A DNA stretch of 64,000 bases from Chalciporus piperatus (Eukaryota; Basidiomycota; Agaricomycetes; Boletales; Boletaceae): contig JBBPTG010000001.1 of the NCBI GenBank assembly GCA_038093975.1, positions 1,178,001-1,242,000 on the forward strand, in the 5' to 3' direction. The position numbers and the translations under genes are program-made. Of the stretch, positions 1 through 9,832 are shown one piece after another (position 1 is the first letter of the stretch; every line of letters begins with the position of its first letter). The notes beneath the pieces were generated by a model. The model had not been told where the DNA came from, ran no database searches, and worked only from the letters and a program-made list of their open reading frames with translations.

Positions 1-2108
1 CGGTGGCGAATCCCATCTCGATTGAATTGTAGGCCGGGGCTGGGCTTGTCGGCTCAAGCGTTCCAAGGGTCCGGGAGCTGTCGCCAGCAAACCCCATTCC
101 CGATTCAAAATGCATCTCGTCAAGCTCGACATCAGCAACCTCGAGATCGGGTTGAATGCTGCCGATGGTGCTGAGCATCACGTTTGAGGCGATAGTTGAT
201 CCAGGTCCGCGGTGACGTATCCCAAGACCCCCACGTTTCACGTGAGGAGGGCCATTGGACGAGGCGGTCACTCCAGACTTGGTGGCAAACGCGCCGACAC
301 CTGTTCCCTCTGAGTGAGAGACTGTCTCCGCACCCCGTTCCCTCAAATCAAGAATCTGTCAAGTAGTCAAAATGAAGCCAGAACCCCTGAGAAAGGAACT
401 TACGAGACGACATGCAAGCAGTGGTGCCATCATGACACTGAGGGGAATATTGAGCGCGGATATAGCCTGACGAGGCCTAGGTAGATGAGTACATAGCAGA
501 GAGCGGAGAAAGTTTTAAGATATCGCTCACTGAAGGTAGAATATTCCGTTTATCTATCGCAAACGATGAGAAATACAAGTCAGATGCTGTATGTTCGAAC
601 CCACTAGGTTTGCAATCGAGATCAGGATGTAATAAAAGACACCTGTGCGAGGGAATATGAGCCAAACCAACCAAGCAGACTATATGCGTGATTACCCTCG
701 CGAAGGAACGTCTGGATGAGTTTGCTGTTTGCTCCTCCGTTCCTGATACGAATGTGGAACGCCTTCCAAACTGTCATGGCCGTGACGAGGGTATCAAACA
801 GAAGGGGAGCAATCTTGAAAAGCGTTTAGCATGCAAAGAGTAACACGCCATTCGGAACCTACGAAAAATCCTGCAGAGTGGTGGTAAGCTTAGAGGGATT
901 GATGCCAGTATAATCTGCATTACCTAGTAGGTGCGCAGAGTGTGGTTTAGACGCAGGGAAGCAAGGACCCTTCAAGTGAGATTGTATGTGAATGTGTAAT
1001 CGTTTTCAACAAATCCATTACTTACATACGGTGGCGTCACAAAAGCCAGAACTGTCCTATAGTTGAGTGATCAAGTGACAAAATATAGCGCGAGTACTGA
1101 CGTATCATTTGTGAGGCGTCGACGTAGAGCTGGTACGCGACGACACCAGCCAGAGCGCAAATAAGCATGAGGAGAAGATATACGTTGCGATTGAAGAAGG
1201 CATATGTGCGAATGAGCAAAACGGCTGAAGTTGCTTTCTTGAATAAGAAATTTGGTGGTAATTAATCCGCGACTCACACTCTGATCCAACCTGGTTCCAC
1301 ATTGCCAAGGCCACTGGGATCTGCAAGGTTCGTGTAGGAGGCTTGTATGATTTACGACAGCGTTTTCTCACCTTGTAAATTTTTTCGCAATATTCTTCAG
1401 TGTGATTCGTGACGAAAGCATACAATAGGTAAGGGACCACCGCGATGACCCAGTATCTGATTGAAGGTATCACTTCGCTGAAATCCATGCATTTAAAACG
1501 TTCAGACTCACCGACAAAAGAGGTAAGCAATTTTGACTGGCGTCCACGTTGTCTTCCATATCTGATGACGCAGTCAGAAACCAATAGAGTCCGTGACGGG
1601 CGACGTACGAAACGCCATTCTCTGGGAAGGCTGATGATCCAGTCCCAGATGACGACGGCGTCTGTTAACGTGAGTGAGGGGGATTGTAGAGCGCATACAC
1701 GGGAGAATAGAGGCTTACACATGCCTGTAGCGAATTCGTAAGGGGGTCAACGGCGAAATTGAGACAAACGATCAATTTTGCTTACAGCAAAAATAAACCT
1801 GTGTGCTGTAGGAGGGGTAAGAGGGAGACTGAGGTGGAAGTTGGAGAGAAAACTTGCGCGTAAATGAAGTGTTGAGCAGTCTCGAGCGTGTCCCCCATTG
1901 TATGATGAGAGAAAGAAAAAGAGGGGATGAAACAAGAGCGTAGACTAACGGGGAGTGGGAACTGTTTGAGTGATGGAAGAGAGGGGAAGAAAGAAATAAG
2001 GATGGGGAATGGCTGGATTAAGAAGTGTGCTTGCTTCTCGAGAAGCGGATCGAAGCCATCCCGCTGACTTACCTCGCCGGGCCAGCCACAGCGACTCCAC
2101 CGAGCCAT
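1..2108 (-). CDS. DUF6533-family seven-helix membrane protein (3' end cut by window edge)
   Basis: Exons read on the minus strand join into the usual DUF6533 pattern. It begins LTNSLQ-..-VVIWDWIISLPREWRF, continues WKTTWTPVKIAYLFCRYW and VALAMWNQ, then LIRTYAFFNRNVYLLLML. Further on come a loop GPCFPASKPHS, the helix IAPLLFDTLVTAMTVW, the helix VFYYILISIANLV and ALNIPLSVMMAPLLACRLIL. About seven hydrophobic helices are visible, followed by a polar Ser/Gly-rich cytoplasmic tail that runs open off the left edge (bases 1-350). At least eight introns are needed. The first coding exon is uncertain: an ATG at 2108 followed by a good donor (gtaagt, near 2080) would need an intron of about 290 bp to reach the exon at about 1785. 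The family is very large in Agaricomycetes and has no established function; its topology resembles that of 7TM receptors, but this is not proof of one. Confidence 0.82.
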
Positions 2109-2532
2109 CTTCTCAGGAATTCACAAACTGACGCACCTCGTCCTCGCAACCAACACGCGGCGAATCACCTCACGTCCCCAGAACAGGTCATTATCCTCCC
2201 AAGATGAGTCCGCTCCGACACCATCTCAGCCATCTGAGCAACGCGTTGCTCGACTCGACTACAAAGCGTCGCAGTTTCCTCTTTACGCAATGAGCTGCAT
2301 TCCCATGCACAATTCCGAGGTGCGTCCACGGCAATCGACGATGATAGCGGCAATGAGCTTGCAGCGTTCCTACTCTGCCGAAACCGGAAATGATCGGACC
2401 ACGTGACGTCGGATGAGCTTCGCGGAGTCCGGACATTAGGTGAGACACGTCGAGACGACATTGATCAAGGCTCGTTGCTACCCAGAGCCATTTGCATTGT
2501 GGACCAAAACGTTCTATACAGGGGTTTAAACA
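2109..2532. promoter_or_regulatory. divergent intergenic region, DUF6533 gene / ALG9
   Basis: About 420 bp between two divergent start codons, with no coding frame that I can support. It presumably holds both promoters; no clear TATA box was seen. Confidence 0.35.
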
Positions 2533-4884
2533 ATGGCTTCTGGGATCCAAACTCTCAGACTGAGACGCCCAGAGCCCCAAAAACCTGCTCCTCCACGGCC
2601 AGCCAGACACACAGGTATCCTCCAGGACAAACTTCGCAGGTATGGATCCCCATACATTCCTCTAACTTTCTAACCACCGTTCAGGGCTGCGCGGAGGCCA
2701 TGGGTCCCAGATTTCTACACTGCTGTTCGTATCCTACTCCTCATTCGTGTAGCTGGCGCCATGTACTCCAATATACAAGACTGTGATGAAGGTTGGGTTC
2801 CTTGCATTAAAACACGAAGAAAAATCACTAAAAGTTACCAGTTTTTAACTTCTGGGAACCCTTGCACTTCCTACAAGAGGGTTATGGCTTCCAGACATGG
2901 GAAGTAACACCCACCTTCGCAATACGAAGTTGGGCCTACATCTCGTTCCATCTACCAGCGGCAAGATTATCCTCCGTATTTGCAGCTGGAAAAGTAATAT
3001 CGGTGGTTTTCAAGTTATCAAGAGGCTGACTCGTTTCCAGCGACCCGCGTTTTTTGCCGTTCGCATCTTCCTTGCCGTCCTGTCTACGATATGCGAAGCC
3101 AAGTTTTTCCGCACTGTTGCTGAACAGATCAACGAGAGAGTTGGTCGTTACCTGTTCTTCATGCTGCTCTTCAGTGCAGGCATGTGGAATTCGACAGCCG
3201 GTAATTATCATCACGTCGATTCACCCAACTTCTCACCGCGTTATAGCCTTTCTGCCTTCATCGTTCGCGATGTATGCTACTACACTCGCCTTTTCCTATG
3301 CATTGAAGCCATCTAGTGTCAAGGATACGAGAAGGACATTGGGAGCCACACTGTTATTCGCTACAGGAGCCATCGTAGGGTGGCCATTCGCATTGGCTCT
3401 CTCATTGCCTTTCGTGTTTGAGGAGCTCTTCGTTTTTGGCGCAGATAAGGTGGATCCTACTTCACGTGTCAACTGGATGATTGCGCGCTGGTGGTATCTC
3501 CTCGTTGCTGGCCTGATTTCGGTGCTCATTTTCGTAAGTCCTTTCGACTATGTGTGAATTTTTGATAATGGTCTTGAAAAACCAGGTGCCTGTGATTTGT
3601 ATCGACAGCGTGGCGTACGGAAAATGGGTGATAGTGCCTTGGAACATCGTCGGGTATAATGTTTTTGGAGGTTCTGAACGCGGCCCCGATCTATACGGAA
3701 CATCTCCATGGTATTTCTACGCTCTGAACCTCCTCCTCAACTTCAACATCATCAGCGTGTTCGCATTCGCGTCATTACCTTCGCTTGTGGTTACCTATTT
3801 TGTTGATCGCAAGCGTCTGGGGCTCGTGACACCGGGACCAAATGAAAGCTCCCCATTCACTCTCCTCGGATTGCGGCTAACTCCGTTGTACTTGTGGACT
3901 GCAATATTAATGGCACAAGCGCACAAAGAAGAGCGATTCATGTTCCCGGCTTATCCTCTGTTATGCTTCAATGCGGCCGTCACGGTATATTTACTACGTG
4001 GATGGCTGGAAATTGCGTATATCGGCGTGACAAAATCCCCATACAAGGTACGCCACTTTCGTGTATGCTCATCTCAAACCGCTCATAGCGAATAGGCCTC
4101 CAAGTCAATCGTCTTCAGCGCAACAACCGTCTCGATTATATTGGTATCAGGATTGCTGTCCATCTCTCGCATCCTCGCATTATGGCACTACTATCACGCA
4201 CCTCTCTCGATTTTTAATCGTCTCGAGGCGTTTGAACTTCCACGCCTGTTAAATGATACGGGCCTTCTGCCTCCCCTCCCCCCTGGAGTTGATGAAAGCG
4301 AACGACCCAGCATTGACTTCAGTGGTCTCAAGCAATTCGATCTGAAGGTGTGTCTTGGAAAAGAATGGCATCGTTTCCCAGGCCACTATCTGGTGCCCAA
4401 CGGTGTATCGGTCGACTTCGTCAAAAGCGAGTTCGACGGACTTCTCCCTGCTCACTTCAATCCCAGTAACACGGATTTCGAGCCGTGGTGGGATAGGAGA
4501 GGGTCCAGGAACACCCCAGCGGGCCTGAATGACCTAAACAAGGAAGTCGGCGAATATTATGTGCGTTCTCTCAATCGTTTAGACTTCCTTTCCTCATTCT
4601 TCTCTCAGGTTCCTGTCGAAACTTGCGATTACCTTGTGGACCTCGATTTCCCTCGTCATCCGAGTGAGTCGAAGCGCGAACCACGGTATGCAGTCGATGA
4701 ACAGACATGGCATCGCATCGCGTGCTTGCCTTTCCTTGACGCATCCCACTCCTCGCCGATGACCCGAACTCTTTGGCTTCCTGGGCAATGGTGGCAGAGC
4801 AAAAACGAGTTCGGGGACTATTGCTTGCTTAAAAACAAGGCAAGGGTAGACAGGAAGGAACGCGATTTCGTTGCCAGCGCATAA
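2533..4884 (+). CDS. ALG9: alpha-1,2-mannosyltransferase ALG9 (GT22)
   Basis: ER-membrane dolichol-phosphate-mannose-dependent transferase that adds mannoses to the lipid-linked N-glycan precursor. The start ATG is followed by a basic, proline-rich leader (MASGIQTLRLRR), a donor near 2638, then RILLLIRVAGAMYSNIQDCDE and FNFWEPLHFLQEGYGFQTWE. That Asp/Glu-rich first luminal loop is typical of GT22. Downstream are the multi-helix region FLPSSFAMYATTLAFSYAL, NLLLNFNIISVF and the hallmark HKEERFMFPAYPL. The soluble C-terminal domain includes KEWHRFPGHYLVP and CDYLVDLDFP. Introns separate these blocks, for example near 2639-2690, 3205-3250, 3536-3585, 4048-4095 and 4560-4608. The call is secure; exon edges in the 2980-3040 stretch are less so. 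Confidence 0.93.
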
Positions 4885-5031
4885 TGGGAAAAGTAAAATA
4901 TTGTGCATTTGCCTTGTCATTGATGTTGAATGATATTTAACTCAGTAGAGCTGCGCCAGATTGGACTATGAGGCTGACAGCATATTTAGGTTCCACGCTC
5001 CGAGTCTCCACGCCAGACACTACCAGTCATC

Positions 5032-6948
5032 ATGAACTTCAGCGCTCCCCACCAACGCTTGACCCGAACCTCGTCTGACTTGCGTGCTCTATCTGCTTCA
5101 TTGTCTCTTCCTTCTCCCATCCTCGAAGCGGCTGACTGGTTGATTTCTTCGAGAGAGATTCCAATACTTCTTCTGCAAGTGGACTTTGACGAGCCAGCGG
5201 AAGTATGCGATATTGCCGATGATTCGAAGCTGAGCGAGAGCCCGGACTTCGACGCCGCCAGGCCTGATGGACCTCCAACGAGGAACCATGGAGGCAGCCA
5301 ACCTTCGTTCGAGACTCAGACACGGGAAGGGAATTCAAGTGAAGCATTCCACATCGCTGAACTCTCAGATACCCACCACGCGACCGACTCCCCATATAAC
5401 TCCTCCCTGTGCCATGCCGCCGTCGGATTTCGCTCTCGGGAATCGTCCATCACAGACAACGCTGTTGACGACGTCCGTGTCTTGGACTACAAGCTCAAAT
5501 TGCTCGCTAGCAAGGCCCAAGGTACAGATTTCGAGGCGTCCCTGGCCCAGGATCCGCGGGGTAGCTGTCAGACACAAGACGACACAAGACTCGATAGCAC
5601 TGTGTCACTCGAGGCGAATCTCGATGGCAATCAGTTACAGACGATTACCGTGTCCCGCACGTACTCCACGTTACCAACGCCAACCTTTGCGCCTCCATCG
5701 CCGTCGCCATCTATGGACCTCGTCTCGCCTTCATCTCCAATTGGTCGACAACGCCACCGCCGCCCACTTGAGAGAGCGGGAGCCGTTAGGTTCCATGCCC
5801 GCCTGAGGTCTCCCCGATTACAAGCGATCGAAGTAGAATCAAACATCTTGTCGTCGTCTCCTCTGGCCTCTCCTACGACGAAGCATGCAGTGTACCCTCG
5901 TTGGCAGTTATCTGACGACTCCCCTTCTGGTCTATCGTCCAACTCTTCGGAAACCCACGCGACACACGCGTTCGGGCAACATATAGGCATTCCTGAGGAG
6001 TTCTCATGGCTGAAAAACGTAACCATTGATCTGTGGATCGATCAAGAAGGGTTCCGCGCGGTTAAGCCTGCGATGCAGCTGATGGGTTACTCTCCTCGAT
6101 CGCGATCCCTGCATCCTTATGACACCACCGAGAAACCTGGGTCCGATATCACTGCAGGAGTTGCGGAATTCATGCCGACGAAAAGGGAGACATTTGCATT
6201 CCACTACTCGACACTCGACACTCCACCCACGCTCAGGATGGTGTCTGTCGGAGGCGACGAATCTCGGGACTATATATCCCGACAAGCGACTCTCAGCGTC
6301 AAGGCCAACGGCGTATACACCGTGCTCGGAACAGAAACGTTCTCGGCGTCGATACTTCACGGGGATACACAGGGCTCTCGCTACGAAAACATGAGATTGC
6401 GGTGGAAGCTCGATTACCTCGTCAGCGATCGCAAGGTGGATGCAACTGGGAAGACTCTCCCTGGAGAGAAAACGTTGACGCCTCTCACGTTCTCCTGCTC
6501 GCCGTACCTCTTCCACCCACTTCAGGGAAAGAAAACCGGCTTGATGCATACCATGAAGAAGAATCTCGTTCCAAAGCTGGGATCTCAGAAATTGGAGCCA
6601 CCCGTGTACACCTCGATTCACCGGATCCCACAACTCTCTCGTCGTATCTCGACTTGGCGAGATGCTGGCACCCATTCCCGCTCTCACTCGGATGCGTGTA
6701 CGAAAGGTGGGCATTATTTGTCGAGGTCCCCGCCGGACGTTGGGCCTAGGGGAGGGACGATCCGGAGTACGCAACAGATGCAGATTACACGTCGAAGAAG
6801 GGCTTCGTCCGCGGGGGAACATAGCTTGGCGTTTCCGACGAACGAAACGGTACATAGGGGGATCATCACGTTGAACCGCGCTCCCGCTTTACTACCCATC
6901 GGCGTGCTTCAGACCGGTCTTCCGAGGATAAGCGATGCTTCGGAGTAG
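5032..6948 (+). CDS. conserved-looking protein of unknown function, 638 aa, intronless
   Basis: A single uninterrupted reading frame, which is unusual in this intron-rich window. I do not recognise the family. Residues 1-310 are Ser/Pro/Asp-rich and probably disordered (for example PPSPSPSMDLVSPSSP near 220-235). Residues about 320-520 look folded, with alternating hydrophobic and polar stretches such as FSWLKNVTIDLWIDQEGF, YTVLGTETFSASIL and LRWKLDYLVSDRKV. The tail after about 550 is basic and Arg/Ser-rich (ITRRRRASSAG). There is no signal peptide and no membrane helix. The gene starts 148 bp after ALG9 on the same strand. A regulatory or scaffold protein restricted to basidiomycetes is possible, but nothing in the sequence assigns a function. 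Confidence 0.75.
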   Translation: MNFSAPHQRLTRTSSDLRALSASLSLPSPILEAADWLISSREIPILLLQVDFDEPAEVCDIADDSKLSESPDFDAARPDGPPTRNHGGSQPSFETQTREGNSSEAFHIAELSDTHHATDSPYNSSLCHAAVGFRSRESSITDNAVDDVRVLDYKLKLLASKAQGTDFEASLAQDPRGSCQTQDDTRLDSTVSLEANLDGNQLQTITVSRTYSTLPTPTFAPPSPSPSMDLVSPSSPIGRQRHRRPLERAGAVRFHARLRSPRLQAIEVESNILSSSPLASPTTKHAVYPRWQLSDDSPSGLSSNSSETHATHAFGQHIGIPEEFSWLKNVTIDLWIDQEGFRAVKPAMQLMGYSPRSRSLHPYDTTEKPGSDITAGVAEFMPTKRETFAFHYSTLDTPPTLRMVSVGGDESRDYISRQATLSVKANGVYTVLGTETFSASILHGDTQGSRYENMRLRWKLDYLVSDRKVDATGKTLPGEKTLTPLTFSCSPYLFHPLQGKKTGLMHTMKKNLVPKLGSQKLEPPVYTSIHRIPQLSRRISTWRDAGTHSRSHSDACTKGGHYLSRSPPDVGPRGGTIRSTQQMQITRRRRASSAGEHSLAFPTNETVHRGIITLNRAPALLPIGVLQTGLPRISDASE

Positions 6949-7228
6949 CAGAAGCGGGGAAATGGTGGGTTGATTCCGCCAGCTTGACGGTGAAGGTTGA
7001 CTGCTCATGGCAGAGGCTAGCATCCTTTTGATCAGTCTTAGACGGCTAGTAAAGATTCAACATTCCGACATGTAACTTTATCTCAGAGTTTATATTGTGA
7101 TTATCTAGAGGTGTCTATATGATACGGGATTTGCATCCGTCCTACATGGTGGCAGTGCAGAGGACCTCCATCACTTCGCACCTACACGCAACCTACACGC
7201 CAATTACAAATCCTCCCATCTACAAACT

Positions 7229-7960
7229 ATGTCCATCACACACTTGACTTCTGTGTCCCAACTGAACGGAATACTATCCAAGTCCAAGGATAAGTTATCA
7301 GTAAGCATTTCTTCTCACCAGTGCTCGACTCATCCCACATGGTCCGGCCCAGGTTATTGACTTCCACGCATCATGGTGATTCACCTTCCTTGACGAGGCG
7401 GTTCGAAACTTCTTACACGTCCCAACAAGGTGTGGTCCTTGTCATGCCATTGCGCCAACGTTTGAGGCGCTGGCGAAACAACATCCCGACGTAAACTTTC
7501 TCAAGTGTGATGTCGACGCTGCCAAAGATGTGGCAAGCTTGTATAAGGTTTCGGCCATGTGAGTAGTCTCTATCCATATCTTTCCCTCAGACCCCAGAGG
7601 TTGACCTACAGCTCATGAAATTCAGGCCAACGTTTGTTTTCTTGAAGGGTTCAAATCCAGTCCACACGATTCGTGGTGCTGACAGGACGTACGTGTGCCT
7701 TCCAACACTTTGACCCCCTACATCAAGTGGTTGACGTTCCCGTTTACAGGGGATTGCAGAACGCCGTGAAGCAATTTTCGTCCTCGTCAGCTTCGACCAG
7801 TGCGTTTTCCGGGCAGGGTCATACCCTTGGAGGATCTTCAGCTTCTCCTCCATCTAACGACTTGGCGGGCACGGTGTCATCGTCTTGGTCGAACATGGAC
7901 CCTCAGCTCAAGGTCTTCCTGGGTTTGGTGGCAGCGTATGTATTCTTTTGGTTTATGTAG
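7229..7960 (+). CDS. thioredoxin with C-terminal membrane anchor
   Basis: Exon 1 (7229-7300) encodes MSITHLTSVSQLNGILSKSK. A 23 nt exon encodes VIDFHASW with the Trp codon split TG|G. The next exon begins with the active site, giving WCGPCHAIAPTFEALA. The classic CDVDAAKDVASLYKV and the cis-Pro segment SAMPTFVFLKG follow, so both catalytic cysteines and the cis-proline are present. After the thioredoxin fold comes a linker of about 45 residues rich in Ser/Gly, then a hydrophobic C-terminus LKVFLGLVAAYVFFWFM ending at the stop. That tail fits a single transmembrane anchor, with the thioredoxin domain facing the cytosol. Ordinary fungal thioredoxins of about 105 residues lack it. The reaction is dithiol-disulfide exchange. 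The target membrane (ER, mitochondrial outer membrane or peroxisome) cannot be told from sequence. Confidence 0.9.
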
Positions 7961-8170
7961 GTATCTCCTGGACCCAATGAGTACCGCAGGGTTTATTCGC
8001 TGGGAATCGTACAGTGGGCAGACGTTCCATTCTATTTCATTCTACCTTCGTTGTATGCTACCTACCGACCTCATCATTTACTTCCTGCGAACAACCCTGA
8101 ACATTGTGATTCCCTTCAAGTCTTGAGTCATGCACACGTGTATTGATGCAACTACAACTAAACGCACTGC

Positions 8171-8282
8171 TATCACCTACCCCCGAACCGGCACCTACCC
8201 ACCTTTCAGCACAACACTTTTTGGTAGTGATTAATAGGGAGTGCCGAGAGGTGGGTAGGTGCCAGTTCGGGGGTAGGTGATA
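8171..8282. repeat. foldback element: 42 bp inverted repeat around a 28 bp loop
   Basis: The left arm 8171-8212 and right arm 8241-8282 are reverse complements at 39 of 42 positions by eye. The arms begin TATCACCTACCCCCGAAC on the left and end GGGGGTAGGTGATA on the right. The outermost bases are TA on each side, as expected if TA were a target duplication of a Tc1/mariner-type miniature element. The right arm and part of the loop lie inside the 3' coding end of the RNase III-like/dsRBD gene. It could also act as a strong RNA hairpin at the end of that transcript. Confidence 0.85.
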
Positions 8283-9301
8283 GTACTTCATTTGCAACCC
8301 ACTTCACTCGGTAATGGGATAGACTTAAAAGTCTGGAGGTAACTTCAGTACCGTCGTCTCGGCTACGGTAAATGAACGTACTGCCCCAACCCATTGACTG
8401 GAACGCTTGGCGGGCAGCCTCTTCCTTCGCCACCTTCTGATTTCTGCCTGTCCCGGACCCTTTGAGTTGGTTGTTCACTGCAAATGGTATGAATTGTGAT
8501 CGAATAAAAGCTGGGTAGTGTCTCACCGAGACACTTGACCGCCCAGCGGGGTTGGTGGGGAGGGCCTTCCGACTCACTCTCCCAGTTAATGACGAGGCCA
8601 CGCTGAGAGCATGTTTGATTAAACAAAGCTAACGCATTCACTGGTGGTAGTCCACCAGTCGCAGCAGCAGCAGCAGGGGGCGGGTGAGGTGCGGTGTAGG
8701 GAGGGGGAGACGCCGGGAGCATGGCAGGGGTGGGAGCGATTGTGGTGGTAGTACCGGGAATTGGGAGAGGCTCCGAATCAGGGAACATGAGACGGCGGAT
8801 CCAATCGAGAAGCGGAGGGAGGCCTCTCTGGATATATACGGCGGCCACATAGGAACTGAAGAGGGAACGCGCTTCCTGGTATGACTGAGTCACTGGATGA
8901 TGAATGTGAAGACTCGTCTTACACTTGGTTCGTCCAGAATTGCTCGATCTTCCAGACCTCGTACCCGAGACTGCAGATTGTAACAGGTCAACCAATGCTT
9001 GATGTTGTTGTGGTCGAGAATCTGTCCATGCCTATCCTGTGGAGAGATGGTGTGAGTTCGTGGTATAGCTAGAGATATTGTAACATACCATCAAATCGGC
9101 TGCGGAGAGCAAAGGTCGTTGTTGGAATAGAATATACATCACTACCATGCTTAGCACAGAGTTGCCCAGCTCTGCGAGACGCTCTGGACCGCCATGCTCG
9201 GTATTGTCGGGGGGAGAGTTGCTGTGTCGGTGATATTGACGCGTGAAGACATCGAGGATGAGGTCACCGTCGATGGAGGGCAGGGGAGGAAGGGGGTTCA
9301 T
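8206..9301 (-). CDS. RNase III-like (catalytically degenerate) plus dsRBD protein
   Basis: Four exons join cleanly. The N-terminus (MNPLPPLPSIDGDLILDVFT) leads to ERLAELGNSVL at residues 40-50, which lines up with the RNase III signature ERLEFLGDSVL. The second conserved helix is SLFSSYVAAVYIQRG. A proline/alanine-rich linker (APTPAMLPASPPPY, PPPAAAAATGG) follows. A C-terminal dsRNA-binding domain reads NALALFNQTCSQRGL, then KGSGTGRNQKVAKEEAARQAF. In the RNase III part three of four usual metal ligands (E40, D44 and the D/E pair of helix 2) are replaced by Ala, Asn and Ser, so nuclease activity is unlikely. No mitochondrial presequence is visible, which argues against mL44. Role by inference: a dsRNA-binding or RNA-silencing accessory factor. 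The last 25 or so codons come from the foldback repeat. Confidence 0.8.
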
Positions 9302-9323
9302 AGCTAAGCGCTAAGCGCTAAGG

Positions 9324-9832
9324 AGTCGTGGTCTGAGCCAAAGAAGCTGTGGGAAGGCTGCGAGGAACAAGAGCAGTACTTGATGCGCGGGAGTCTGTTC
9401 TAAACTTGACCAGATCGATCGATAAACAAAGGATGATTGACTGGAGCGCACGTACAGGAATGTCCTTGTGCAGCGCTAACAAGTTCCAAATGTAGTTTTA
9501 GGAGTCAAATAGATATGCAGCGATGGATCGATGAACTTACCCCGCAATGACAGTCTTTTCAACTCTGGGGAATATTGAGCCGAGTGTCTCCTTCTCTCCT
9601 CTGCTCGGGGATCATCGTATGCTCGTGCAATACGATCGTATAAAGGGCCAATACAACTCTAGGGTCACGTGCCAACTGGCGCGTCCAACCTTGACCTTGA
9701 CAATATTGACGAGCTTCGTGCGGTTCAAGCCAGCTGAAATTTCCTGGGCTCGTCACGACCCGCCCAACTGGACTTGCACGTCCTTTACTAGGATCTTTGA
9801 ACGAAGCAAGCCACCCCACGACTCACAGTCCG
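9324..9832. other. intergenic, divergent dsRBD gene / POM152
   Basis: About 510 bp between divergent genes. No coding frame could be supported and no clear core promoter element was seen. It presumably contains both promoters. Confidence 0.35.

Noticed and set aside
592..610. tRNA-like T-arm GTTCGAACCC
   Set aside because: No acceptor stem or anticodon arm can be folded around it, and it falls within the intron/exon region of the DUF6533 gene.
8206..9301. Active RNase III or Dicer gene
   Set aside because: Most metal-binding residues are replaced, and no helicase, PAZ or second RNase III domain is present.
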